From: Phalacrocorax aristotelis
Taxonomy: Eukaryota; Chordata; Aves; Suliformes; Phalacrocoracidae
NCBI RefSeq assembly: GCF_949628215.1
Contig: NC_134286.1
Coordinates: forward strand, 2,666,001 to 2,730,000
Length of the DNA: 64,000 bases
Direction of reading: 5' to 3'
Both the position numbers and the translations under genes were made by a program. Positions 32,561 through 44,625 of this stretch are shown one piece after another (position 1 is the first letter of the stretch; every line of letters starts with the position of its first letter). A model generated the notes under the pieces. The model had not been told where the DNA came from. It worked only from the letters and a program-made list of their open reading frames with translations, and made no database searches.

Positions 32561-35500
32561 TCTGGGGCCGGGCGACAGCTGGGCAGGGGGTTTGGGGCCA
32601 GTTCTGGCTTTTAAGTCGGCTTTTGGTCTGTCACATCTCAGCCGAAGAGTGCAAAATCTTCCCTGGAGCCGGGCCTGAGTTTGAGGTAGGCCGTAAGGTG
32701 AAGCCTCAGACCTCTGCAGGGATTAAGGAAATTTTGCTCTTGTTTCTATCATAACTGCAATTGCCATCAGGGTTTCTGCCGTTTACTTTGTGTTTTTCTT
32801 TGGGGAAAGCACAAGGCGTGTATTAATACCACCTTGAGGGCCAGAGCGCTTTGCAGTGAAGACTTAAAGCCAGAGCTGCTGCTCTGAGGTGTGTCGGTTC
32901 CTGCCAAAAGCCCCTCTAATCTCTTTCTAAAAACTGACGATGAAGGAGATTCTGCAACCTTCCCAGATAGCCCGTTTCAGCACTCATCTGTCCTTAAAAC
33001 CACGAAGTTTTCGCCAGCATCTAAACTGTGCTTTGGTTGTGAATTAAATAAAGTTTCTTTGCCTAGCCTCCAGCAGATAGAACAGTTAATCAACATCAGC
33101 TTAACAATAACATTTTAGATACTGTATCGTCTCACATAATATTATGCTCTCCAGTAAACTTCCATTTTTATAGACTAAACAACGTCTCATAGGTCTCATG
33201 ATCTCATAGGCCATATTCTCTAAACCTGGTCTGATTTTTAGGCTACTCTGGACTCTTCAGCTTTGCATTCTTCCTTCATCTATATCCAGTAATCAGGTTA
33301 ATGACATAACCGATCTCAGCGTGGCAATTGCCGTCTTCGCAAGAGCATCACCATGTTGGTTCAGATTCTTTTGCTGATCCCCTGTAATCCCCTGTCCCTT
33401 TCAGTGCTGCTATCTGAACAGCTGTTTCTTGACAAATTAATGGTGACTTTTTGATTTGTCACTTCGTATGTTACCCCATTCTCACAGTGCTTTTATGTCA
33501 GTAGTTTATTATCTTCCTGGACTTTGGAGTTCAGCTGAGCAGTTTTCTATCCACGGGTCCACCTTTCTCCACCTTCCTCCAATCAATGCAGAACCACCAA
33601 ATGCCATCACTTTTTTGTAGATACATGCCCATTATTCAATACTGTCTCTGACTGGCCTCCTAAATACTGGGGCGTGCAGTTTCCAGGCACCTCACTGTAG
33701 CCACATAACGAAAAGCAATTTAGTCTGTTTTTTCTGCTGCTACCTGTTGCTGCCATCTTCCTTAAAACGTTGGGTTTAGTAACTGGTGGCAGTTCACTTT
33801 ATTTGAAGGCTGAAGCAAAGGAGAAACAGCTTTTTTTTTGTGCCTTCCTTTATTTGTTCTCCTTTTCTGTCAGTAATAAGATTTTCTTTTGTTTTGCTTT
33901 TACTTCTGTTGTGTATAAACAGAATGTGCTCCTATATCCTCCTCCATTCTTCCCTCACTGCAACTGATTTTGGACCTTTGTCTCTTATTTTGTTCCTCTG
34001 TGCCCATTCTAGTCCATTCTCCTAATTCTTGGTTGTCTGCTTGTTTCTGCTTTTTGCACAATTTAGAAAGACTGCTCATGCATTTTTAAAGCTGCCATTA
34101 CAGCTACATCATACTTTTGTTCGTCTTTATGTTGGTCTTTAATATGCTTCCTATCTTTCTTCTGTGCGAGGATGGTTTTCCGTTCTGTCAGTGGGTTTCT
34201 TTCTCTCTCGTTGCCTGTTAATTGTGCCACCTTCAAGTCCTCCTGGATTAATCAAGATTTTAAATAGTGTTTCCAATAGTTTTCTCCATCTTCTGAACTA
34301 AAAATTGTCTAAAACACATTTCAAGGGCTCTTGGTCTTCTTTTAAGAGTCTGTCCAATAGCAGGAGTTCTCCATCACCGACAAGATTTGTGCTGCAGCTG
34401 CCTTGAAAAGTTTTGCCCATTCCCCTGCAGTTATTGTTTCGTTCTTTCTATATTCTCTGAGAAGTCTTTGTACATTTGTGGAAAAGAACAGGAATTTGTT
34501 GAAGAGTCTCTGTGAACGTCTTCTCCTGAACAACTTGCATGACAAGCAGTTTGGAAGCTTGGATCAAAATGTGCACTGGAAATCAAGCACAGATTTAAAA
34601 TTCAATGCTAGTGTTTGCATTGTATTTGCTCTGCCTTCTTTTTCACCTTTATATTGTTTCCAAACATTTTGACTTTTCTAAAAATGTTCATTAAACCACA
34701 AACTGGCTTGAGTCATCATTAGTTAGACGATCTGAATAGATAGGATAAGCTGCTGCAAGATACTGTTACGCTGAAAGCGTCAGTGGCTGTTACTGTGCAG
34801 ACCTACAGAAAATCACAGACCTGGCTATAGCCTACGGGTATTCTAAACACCCTTCCTTCAGGCCAAGTGGAAGGAGCAATTAAATATTCCTTTATGCAAG
34901 AATAACTGGAAAGAATAGGAAGTCACCTATCAGCTCATCGGGGAGCTGGCCATGGCTGGTTGAATTTTCTTCTAAATCACAGGAGTAGCTCTATGTTTTA
35001 TCCGTGACCAAAACCAAGCGGCAGGTAAAAGGCATTGACGTGCACAGCCATGCGATGAAGGCCTTCTGTCCTTGCTGTTCACCCTCAGTGTCACAGCAAA
35101 GGAGACAGCGGTTCCACCACCGTTAATACGGTAGCACGGATCTGATCCAGTCAGGCAGCAGGCTCACTGCGACATCAGTCACAGCACACAGTGCAAAACT
35201 AACCAGTTCAACCTTTTGAATGAATTAGGCCTAGGAGAAGTTTATTCTGGAGCATTAGTTCGTACCATGTGACCTTTTTTGGTGTTTTTGCCAAAACTGG
35301 CATTTTTATTCAGCACAAAAAGACCTAAAGCACAAAAAGACCTAAACCTGAATTTATGATGTCCTATTACCAGACAGCATCAAGAGTCAATCAAAGCAAC
35401 AAACCAGAAATTAATCTTTTTTGTGCTGCTGTTTCCATGAGAAAACTTCATGCTAAAATTTGAATCCTGCTCCTGTGAGCATAGGTATTCGCACCAGGTT

Positions 35501-36378
35501 ATTGACTCCAGAGGTAAAAACATCCAGTCTACAAACAGAAATACATGACTATGTCAAAACAATGGTAACCAACACAGCCAGCATGCAACATCGGTCTGAA
35601 CAGCCCAAGCTAAACTTAAAGCAATGTTTGAATGTTGAGAAATTATTAGAAAATTGGGAAATTGCAGATAACCTAAGTGCAAGAAAATACTTTCAGGCTG
35701 AAACTGTCACGACTCAGTTTAGGTTTTGCCCCCTAATCTTTCCAAACTAGGGCAAGACTCAGTCAACTCGGTTTTGATACCCCCCGTGGCCTGACTCCTG
35801 GCTGTTCTGTGTCTGCTGAGCAGTCATCTCGGGGATCTATGTCTCTGCAACGTCCTCCAAGGTGCAGTTACCGATGTTTTGACTGTTGGATGGTTTTCAG
35901 GATATTTACTGGTTCACAATATCTCATGTAGATAATTCCTGCTGTTGCCCAAGGCGGGAACGTCCTGCAGGGCAGGAGAGCCTGTTCCTCATGTCAGAGA
36001 AGATCTGTAGTACTGGATGCATGTTTTCCTAGATCACCTTGAACTGAGGCAGATCAAGACATTCCTCGATAAAGGCAAAACACACTGAAGTCACTCTTGG
36101 GTGATTGCGGTCTAGCCTTCCCCAAACAGGCTGTGAGATAGATGTTGTTTTCTCATTCCTTGGTGCTGAAATTCACGTGAGTTTTGAACGTGAGGAGATT
36201 CCTTTCCACCTTGTTATCTCAGTAGTCTTGCAGCTCTCACGGTCATGCTGTTCAGACCCGAGGCATTTTATTCCCTGATTCATTTGTCTCTAATGCATAA
36301 AGACTTGGTCTTACCGAAGGTACTGTGGTTATGCCCTTCTTCAACACCACTATCTCTGGAATCAGGAGGGTGGGTGAG
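32561..36378. other. Interval between the divergent HMGN and SH3BGRL genes, left part
   Basis: No exon was recognised. About 33.2-34.3 kb is pyrimidine-rich on the plus strand and may be a very old antisense LINE, but I could not align it with confidence. A direct repeat of AGCACAAAAAGACCTAAA occurs at about 35315-35346. Confidence 0.4.
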
Positions 36379-36977
36379 TGTCATGGTTTTAGCTGGGGTA
36401 GAGTTAATTTTCTTCACTGCAGCTGGCATAGTGCTGTGCTTTGGACTTAGTATGAAAACAATGTTGAGATAACACACAGATGTTTTGGTTGTTGCCGGGC
36501 AGTGCTTGTACTAGTCAAGGACTTTCCTAGCTTCCCATGCTCTGCCGGGGGCACAAGAAGCCGGGAGGGGAGGAGGCACAGATAAGAGCAGATTCAAACT
36601 GGCCACAGGAATATTCCATATCATGTAACATCATGCCCAGTATGTTACCTGGGAGGGGCTGGCGGCGGGAGGGAGGCAGCAATTGCGGCTCAGGGATGGG
36701 CAGCGGCGGGCGGTGAGCGGCTGTATCGTTTGTGTTTCTGGTTTTTTCCCTTTTTCCCTTTTCCTTTTTATTATATTATCATTATGGTTATTATTATCAT
36801 AATCAATATTATTATCATTATTATTTTATTCTAATTATTAAACTGTTCTTATCTCAACCCAAAAGTTTTCTTTTTTTTTGCGTTTGCTCTTCCGATTCTC
36901 TCCCCATCCCACAGGGGTGGGGCAGCGAGCGAGCGGCTGCGGGGTGTTTAGCTGCCGACTGGGGCTGCAGCACGACA
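36379..36977. mobile_element. Solo LTR of an endogenous retrovirus (ERVL-like)
   Basis: The element starts TGTCATGGTTTTAGCTGGGG and ends GGGGCTGCAGCACGACA, so it has the TG...CA limits with imperfect inverted ends. Internal landmarks fit an avian LTR family I recognise: GAGTTAATTTTCTTCACTGC near the left end, CTTCCCATGCTCTGCCG in the middle, an ATT-rich stretch at about 36770-36840, and TGTTCTTATCTCAACCC followed by a GC-rich end. It is flanked by GTGAG on the left and ACGAG on the right, possibly a decayed 5-bp target-site duplication. No retroviral genes are present, so recombination has left a single LTR. Confidence 0.85.
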
Positions 36978-38479
36978 ACGAGGCGCATCGCAGGCGCTGA
37001 CAGCGTGGCTGATGGCACGGCGAGGCTGCCCTGACCACCTTGCTGACGTCTGCCGTGACGACGTCTGTTGAACCAGAAGCAAGCATGACACGGGCTTTGG
37101 ACACCTTCAGCTCTCAGCCTGGTTCATCTAATTATGCAGCCGCCCCATAACGACGGGTTCAGAGGCAAGGGAAATTAGGACACAGTGCCGGCACAGAGGA
37201 CAAGTCATATTAATACATATGTTGTTTTGTGGCAAAATATCACCAACCATGTGTAACTGTTAGGTACCTGGCTTTTAAAGTGTCTGCTGGCCTTGTTTGA
37301 CATAACTTTTGGAATGAGTGGATTATCCATCTCTAGAAGATGTTTGTGCTTTGTTAATTTTATGCTTAATCCCAGGTGGTTTTATGGTTTGTCGTGGGTA
37401 AAAATTGATTTATGTGTCCAATTCAGTACTGGGTGCGATGAAACATTTACTGATTATCAATTAGGGAACATGAGGGTGTAACTGTGCTGGTTGGTTTAGG
37501 ATTTGCATTGAGTCTGTTCATCTTTGCTTCGGTAAAACCTTTTGGCTTAGCTATGGCTTCCTACCTAGTCCCTGGTAGTAAAGGGGATGACTGCAAGCCC
37601 CAAAGTAAACGCAGATTTTTATTAAACGCTAAATACAGAGAAGAAGTTTCAATCCATTGCAGTCAGACGAGCAGACTGTCAGCAGCAAGTTTGTCTTTTA
37701 GTTATTTCTTACAGTTTTGGTTGTTTGAAAGCAGATGTGATTTGGAATAGCAGTCAAAACTAAGACTACTACTAAAATGGAGCCAGAAAAAAGCACAAAA
37801 GAAAAATGAGTAGTTTCATCGGCTGATCAGTTGCCAACACTGTCTTTTATTTGCCTTTTCCTCCACAAGTCTCGTGTGGCATGCACTGCTCAGGCACCTG
37901 ACGACTGCCATTACAGTAACTATTCTCTCTGTTCTTCAAAAATATGAGGTTATGGGAGTGCACGTGAGAAGAGAAAAGTAAGTTTGAAGAGCGCAGGAGT
38001 CACGTGCATGGGCGAAGTGTTGCCAGGTCTGGGCCTTGCGCGAAGCGCTGCAAGGAGCCCTGTCCCCAAAACAGGGATTCACCTCCGTTGCGAGGTCGCA
38101 CGGTGGCAAAAAATCGCAAATGCCATACTGGGATGCGGAAATAATATAATCTGCAAAACCAGACGATTTCCAGGGAGCTACAGGCAGGAGTCATCTATCC
38201 AAAAGCGGATGCTCACGTTTGAGTTAGGTGTCTGGACTCCCTCTATAGTTGGCAGAGAAAAGCAGGCACCTTCGGGGCCTGGTGCACTCCATTCTCGGAC
38301 AGATGTGCAATCTGGCATTATAAACCAGAAAATATATTTCCTCACTTAACACAAGGGAGATTATTGTCAGGTTTGGTGACTTCTTGATGTAGAAATAAGT
38401 GGAAATGTCTGCTACCCTTATAACATGATACTAACTCTATCAGGTAGCCTAACAGGGTTGATGAAAACAAGGAAGGCGG
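36978..38479. other. Intergenic sequence, nothing recognised
   Basis: Short chance open frames only, with no repeat or exon that I can name. Confidence 0.4.
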
Positions 38480-39340
38480 CAGGGGCAGAAAACACCTGCA
38501 ACGGGAAACATCCAACTGTCGATGCAGACCACGGAAGTGTTATGTCTGAGTGCGAATGGTTAGACACTCCTAGTGACTTTTTATAGAGCAGCTGGTTAGG
38601 GAAGCCAAGAAAGGAGAAGCAACTCTCGATTTGGTTGAGGGCAGAGAACAGGACCTAACTAATCAGTCTTCGAATCAGCGACCATTACATACTTAAGAGT
38701 CACCACTCAGGTCAGAGCAACAAAAGCCAAAGAAACCCCCTGTTGTTCTTAATTTTGGAAAGGGGAACTCTGTAACAGCGAGAAGGGTATTCTTGCAAAT
38801 AGCTGAAAGGGGTAGCAAAAAGAATAAAAGGGTTTTACACTGCATGGAGACCACTGAAAGACATCCCATTGGCAGCTCTGACCAAATGCATGTCACCTGT
38901 CAAAAAGCGCGTAGGAGGATCAAGCATGGCTGAAAACACGGCTAAAAATCAAACATGGCTAAAAGGTGGGACATGGGAGGCTATCACAAACAGGAAGGCA
39001 TCCTTCAAAGAGCTGGATTTGTGTTTTAATGAGGAAACCAGAAAAGGTTATAAACAAGTGAAATGTAATGTGGCTGTATGAAAAGCAGAGTTTGACACAC
39101 AGCTGGCACAGAGGGTTTAAAACCATAGTAAGTAATTTTTCAGTCTTGTCAGGAGCAGGAAGCCTGAAAGACATTTTCTAGAACAAATCAGCTATTGAGA
39201 TATAAAAGGAATACGTAGAAAAGACAATATTGGAGCAGAAAACCCCACATGAGTTTTTTGCATCTGTGTTTATTGTGGAGGAGGCTGGGGAAGTTCCCAG
39301 GCAGGAACTCACAAGCTCGCCTGAGGATCTGTCTCACGCG
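38480..39340 (+). mobile_element. Ancient CR1-type LINE ORF2 fragment, plus orientation
   Basis: The text follows the endonuclease-to-reverse-transcriptase part of old reptile/bird CR1 elements: a GAGGGCAGAGAACAGGACC block near 38640, CAAACATGGCTAAAAGGTGG near 38950, then CAAACAGGAAGGCATCCTTC near 38990, AGGAGCAGGAAGCCTGAAAG near 39152 and a TTTTTTGCATCTGTGTTTATTGTGGAGGAGGC-type block near 39255. The reading frame is broken many times. The right limit is uncertain; weak similarity may continue to about 39.54 kb. Confidence 0.75.
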
Positions 39341-42300
39341 GAAACATCGGTAAGGGTTAGAATAAATCGACAAAGTGAATAATAACAAACTAACCGTTGG
39401 CAGATGGTCCTCATCGCACCCGCAGAAGTGCGTAAGCCTTCCTTTAAAACGGCTTCCACACAAAGCCTTAGGAGAGGGCTGATGCCACCAGCTTTTAAAA
39501 TCCGTTCCCAGGGAGACCCAGCACCCGAAAGGGTTGTGACTAAGTAAACACAGTGAAGTTTTACAAAGCCACGCTACCTTTAGCACTTTATTTTTAACAA
39601 GTCTTTCCAACAGCCATTTGAAGACGCCCAGAACACATGGAGAGGTCAGGCGGAGAGCAAGCCTGCGAGTGGACCCTTTGACCAAAACTGGCTAAGTCCT
39701 AGGAAACCCAAGCCCTCTTCAACCTGGATGTACTGATTAGCTCCAAGGATATAAAAACTTCTCAAAAAATGGCATGGCAGGCACCACGTGCAGATTTGCA
39801 GCTCCACATCCCCTTCTTTCAGCTTGCTCTGAGCTCACAGCAAGCAGGACCTGCTGGCAGGGAAGGCAGGATTTAGTGTTCAGGGCACAAAAAAGTGTTC
39901 TGTCCAGGTCGGGTGCTGAGTCAGCAGGAGCCGGGGACCAGGCAAGGGTGTTGGCAGACTCCTGGATCGTATCTTCTGCCCTTCAGGGGAACAGCCCTCT
40001 GAGATGCTGAGCAAATTGGTCTAAAAGGGTGTTAAAAGTGTGAATAGTCCTGTTATTCGGGCTGAAATCCTGGTATCTGTAGTATTCCCTTCCGTGTACT
40101 TCCCTCAGGTACTCCAGGGTAACTAAGTGCACTTCAGGAGCCTGCACAGGGCTTGTCCGAGCCAGGGCTGGCCGGTGGCTCGGAGCCAGGAGGATGGATG
40201 GCCAGCCGGGAGCACAAGGAAAAGGAGAGATTAAACCTGAAGCAGGGAGTTGTGCATGGCCAGCCCCTTTCTGGACAGAAGTCAGTAGAGGGATGGGAAG
40301 GTCTCAGGGGCAGGGAACGGTGACAGTCCGCGGTGGAGTGCCTTCGGGCACCTTTGGTTCTACAAATGCTGAACTGTCAGAACAACATCGTGTTATTACA
40401 AAAATTAAAACCAGCCCAACCGAAGGTGACAGGCTGCACCCCCTGGATGTGGGCTGCTCCTCCAGCGTGAGCCGCGCTCTCTGGCCCCAAGATAAAATCC
40501 AGCCTCGGCCCTGCGGGGGGTGTTGGATGCTGCCGGCCCCGCCGGCCCCTCGGCCAGCCCTCCCCGGAGCCCCCGGAGCCCGGAGCCCCCGGAGCCCGGG
40601 GCCGGCAGGGGGCGCGCCCCGGTAACGCCGCCGCTGCTACCCGCGAGTTCGTCCGGGCGCCTGAACTGCCACCGAGGCCAGCCCGAGCTCCTCTCGCTAC
40701 AGGGAAGGCGTTTTCAGCCCTGCTTGGACCCTCCTCTTGCCTTCAGCAGCCGTAGGGATGATTCCAGGGACGGGTTTGGTGCAGTGAACACCCTGTGCAA
40801 ACCAGTGCCAGCGCAGGCGCTCATCCGGGAGCAACGTCGGGTCACGTCGCGGTTTATGTCCTACAGGTACACGCACCTGTGTATCGTGAGGGGCTGTAGC
40901 AGAACTCCATTAGTTCCACCGCAGAGATAACTGAGGGATGGAAAGCAGGGACCCTGAGGGCCGTGTTCTGCGTGGCGCAGTTTGCATCCTCCCGCGACCA
41001 GCTGCCCGGTGCCTTGCACAATTACATACAGAAACGAGGAAACCCGGCCTCGCTGTTTCCAAGCGAGGAGGTGGAGGAGAAGCATATCTCCTGGACGTCC
41101 CCACCCCCTTCCAGGAGCATGTTGGAGCAGGGGAGCGGAGTTTCCACCCACCATAAATCAGCAGTGCGCTGGCACGGGCCGTAGCAGGACACGGCTCTTG
41201 CAGAGCATGGGTGAAGTCAGAAGACGTGCTCAGAGTCACAGTTTGCCTTCTGGCTCCAATTATTGGCAAGCTTGGTAGGCTGGGATTGGAAATGAAGAAT
41301 AGATTTCTTATTTCCCATTGAGAGCGCTGAGCTGACATTTCTTACCGATCACACGTTCCTCCATTTCAGGAGTTCAGACAGACCCAGATCGTCTTCTCTA
41401 GCAGTAGTACGAGCACGATCAGAGAATGAAACCTGGCACATTCTCACGTTACTTGCCAAATATTTGCAGTTGAATCTGGATGTATTTTTCTCCGTGGTTA
41501 CGAAGAAGCCACAGAGCGTTTGGAGCACATGTGCTTCCTGACTTTTTGTACCAGAGGGATTTTGCAGCAGATTACCATAATATCTTTCATTGTGAGATTC
41601 TACTACATTTCTCTTTTTAAAATAGCTTACTTTGCCAGTACTCAGAAGCCCCCGTCCTTGTCCATGGTTTAAGAAAAAAAAGGCAAGTAGATCTTTGCCG
41701 TCACTGGCAATGTTTTTATCTGAAATCCCGGGATGACTCCAGAGTGAGCGAAGCACTGGGCTCCCCATTGGGGAGCACTTATACTCCTGCTGCTGCTGAG
41801 GTCAGCGCCAGCGCTGCCACTTACTTGGTATCGCTGCTTCATAATCTGTCAAAGATTATAAACCAAAATTCAAAGAAAGAGACAGTAATAAAAGATGCAG
41901 CCTGACAAGATGGTGTTGTACAAACACACACTACAGCAAGTGCACCAAGGAATCCAGGAGACAGCAGTCATTGCTGAATTTTATATACACGCACCGTTTT
42001 GCTGGCTGCACAAGAATGGGATGTTTTCCTCTTAGAGGCATAATATCAATTTGTTCTTTTTGTTTGAGGTTTTAGTCTACCTGGAGAAGGATAATTAAAC
42101 ACTTCACAACTGTTGTAATAGTGAAAACAAAAATAATACCACAGATTTTACATGAGTAGCCTGGGAATAGAAAACATTGCGCTTTTCTGCCAATAAAGTA
42201 GAAAATTTACTATTATGAGTCAAGAAAATCTAGTCGTTTCAATAATACCCAATTCATGTATTGCTCTTAACTTAATAAATCTTCTTTCATGAAGATAAAA

Positions 42301-43779
42301 TGCCTTCTAAAGTGCACTTGTGAGAGTAATGATTATAGCAATTTTTTTACTAGGCAGAAAGTCGAGGTGCAGCTCGCTCCAGAAGGATTTCAACTCCGAG
42401 GAACTGAAGCGCGTTACGAGGGGGAGAGGAGAGCTGCCCAGAGAGCAGGCGGCCAGCCGGCAGAACGACAAGTGAGCCCAAAGTTCAAAGAAACCTATTT
42501 ACCCCGTTCTCCACCTGCAGTTTTTTATTCTTTCCGATAAGTTGTGGTTTCTGCCTCTAGCGTTCCTTGCCATGGATCAGACTACAGACTGGCACACAGC
42601 GTGGTGCTTCGGGGAAAACGGGAATTATTGGCGCGTTTCTCAAGCAGCTGTGAAGGGGGCTGTGCAGACACATTTGAAGAAACATGCCTTGAAGATTTTT
42701 AAGGTCCTGGACTTAAATTGTTTTAAAGAGATTAAAAAGTACACCGTTTATTCAATTTCAAAAGTCCATGAACAAGGCAATTTTTATTGTGTACCATCAT
42801 CCTAAATAAATTTTGGTTTATTGCATTTTTCAAAACATACCGGAATCTCATGACAGTCTGAAAGATTTGGAAAAGCATCATAAATAATAGCAAAATTGGG
42901 CGTGTCATCTTCAGAACAGTTCTCTTCCCTCTTACTATTGGCAGATTAATAAAATGAATGTAAGTGACATAATTCAATAGATTTTTTAATTCAACAGGCT
43001 TTTTTAAAAATCATGTCTGTGGTTTCAAAAACACCTGATAGTTTGAAACAGGAAGGCTGATTTTGTTTGGAAAAACCATTTCAGAAATGCCTCTCCCCTT
43101 TTTGCCAACAGCGGAACAAACACCTTTTCTTTCATCTTAGCTCGTAGGTGGTAAAATTTCAGCTTGCTGTGTTTATCACCATAAGTATTTTCCATTTTCT
43201 GAGAAGTTACTATCAGAATGTATAATAAGATATCTGTAAGGTAATATTTGGAGTAGCAGAGGCAAGCGGAAGACAGGTGCTGAATATAAATTTCTCTAAA
43301 TAACATGTCGCCATGACCATAACAATTAAGAACTCTTCGAGGTCTCATCCGGAGGTTTTAATTAATACAAACGATGAAACAGCGTGCCGTGGAATTGCAG
43401 CACGTGATGGCTGGCAGCGTCCCGTCAGGCCTTTTGCAGAGCCCCTGCATCCCGCGTTAACCAAGCCGAGCAAGACATCCCCGGCCACGGCACAGGCAGG
43501 CAGGCGAGGGCAGGGAAGCAGAAGGGCCGGCTCTGGAGTGGGCAGACCGTGGTAGCAGTGCTGATACGTGCTTCTTTGATGCTTTATTTGTGTGGAAGAT
43601 GCTTTACAGTAATTATGGGAAGGCGAAGAACTCCACTGGATACCCAGTCTGTCTTTTGGCACGGGCTGACATGTTGCTTGGGCGGTAGCTTTCACGCTGG
43701 AATAAATTTTAAAAGGAAATTCTTAATTCTAAATATCATTGCTCTGTAATGTCTTCTCATCCCAAACTTCTGTCACCCC
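39341..43779. other. Intergenic sequence upstream of SH3BGRL
   Basis: No exon was recognised. A short CpG-rich patch at about 40500-40700 contains tandem CCCGGAGC-like units (about 40563-40600) but no identifiable promoter motif. The remainder is mixed unique-looking sequence. Confidence 0.4.
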
Positions 43780-44189
43780 TCCAAGTGACAGGCTGCGGGC
43801 TGGCTCCCGCCTCGCCAGGGCAGTGGGGTGCCGCCCGGTGCCCTCACACCAGGGCAAGGCAAGGAAGGGGCACGAGTGAAGGAGATGGCGTGTTTCCAGC
43901 GCCGAGGGGAAGCTGCTAAAGCGGGGCGGGGGGGAAGCGGTAACGGTGGAGCCCAGAGACGGGTCGGTCGTTGCCAGCCCGCCGGCCGTGAGCGGAGGCA
44001 GCCGCGGCCATGGCGGCCCCGCCCGCCCCAGGCCCCCCCGCTCCTCACCCCCTTCCCTCAGGCGGCGTCGCCTCAGCGGTGCTTCCCGCCGCCATGGCGC
44101 GGCCGCCCCCTCCCCTCCGCTCGCCGCCACGTCTCGCGTGGTTCGTCGAGAACTCGCCTCGCCCCTTTCTTTCTTCTTCTTCTTCTTTT

Positions 44190-44220
<31 letters not shown>

Positions 44221-44443
44221 ACCATTTCTCCCTCTTCCGGGCCGGGCGGCGGTGACTGCCGGGCCGGCAGCCCAGTGAGCGCGGCGAGGCGGGGCGAAGC
44301 CTCCCGCCGCCTCCTTCCCGCCCTCCTGCCGCCGCCTCAGCTCCAGCCCTCGCCTCGCCTGCCGTGCCGTCCGCACACACATCCCCACACACACACACAC
44401 CCGCCCGGCTCCGCATCCCGCCGCCGCCGCCTCGTCTCCCAGC
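43780..44443 (+). promoter_or_regulatory. SH3BGRL: SH3BGRL CpG-island promoter and 5' UTR
   Basis: The DNA becomes CpG-dense from about 43.9 kb and stays so past exon 1. ATGGCGGC-type strings lie at about 44009 and 44094 (the second in GCCGCCATGGCGC). A pure pyrimidine tract spans 44162-44219, followed by CTCTTCCGGG (ETS-like) near 44231. From about 44230 to the start codon there is no ATG, and the sequence is CT- and GC-rich with a short CA run near 44386, as expected of a 5' UTR. The exact start of transcription cannot be placed. Confidence 0.7.
44162..44219. repeat. 58-nt pure pyrimidine tract ending in T23
   Basis: An uninterrupted C/T stretch with (TTC)n, then T10, C, and T23 (44197-44219). 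It lies 225 bp upstream of the SH3BGRL start codon. Confidence 0.95.
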
Positions 44444-44488
44444 ATGGTCATCAAGGTCTACATCGCCTCCTCCTCCGGTTCCACGGCG
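44444..44488 (+). CDS. SH3BGRL: SH3BGRL coding exon 1 (partial gene, runs off the right edge)
   Basis: Fifteen codons, MVIKVYIASSSGSTA, then donor GTAAGG, phase 0. Human SH3BGRL as I remember it begins MVIRVYIASSSGSTA (one difference), while SH3BGR and SH3BGRL2 each differ from this exon at about four of fifteen positions. In that family the first coding exon ends at the same codon. SH3BGRL is a small thioredoxin-fold cytosolic protein related to glutaredoxins that lacks the redox cysteines; the exon encodes its first beta strand and the following loop. The start has a strong context (A at -3, G at +4) and no upstream ATG in the GC-rich leader. Later exons are not in the window. The neighbouring HMGN gene, divergent, supports the assignment through Xq21-type synteny. 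Confidence 0.9.
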
Positions 44489-44553
44489 GTAAGGGGAGCC
44501 CCGGGAAAGTTGTACCGGGCGGGAGGGCGGCGGCGCGGGGCTGGGGGCGCGGG

Positions 44554-44557
<4 letters not shown>

Positions 44558-44623
<66 letters not shown>
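44558..44623. repeat. (GGC)22 trinucleotide repeat
   Basis: Twenty-two perfect GGC units begin 69 bp after the exon 1 donor of SH3BGRL, inside the CpG island. Read in different frames it gives poly-Gly, poly-Arg and poly-Ala open frames, none of which is a gene. Confidence 0.97.

Positions 44624-44625
<2 letters not shown>

Noticed and set aside
35315-35346. Direct repeat of AGCACAAAAAGACCTAAA
   Set aside because: Two short adjacent copies without flanking structure; most likely a local slippage duplication.
32561-43779. Search for GET1, LCA5L or LCA5 exons between HMGN and SH3BGRL
   Set aside because: No recognisable exon was found, which supports the Xq21-type arrangement.
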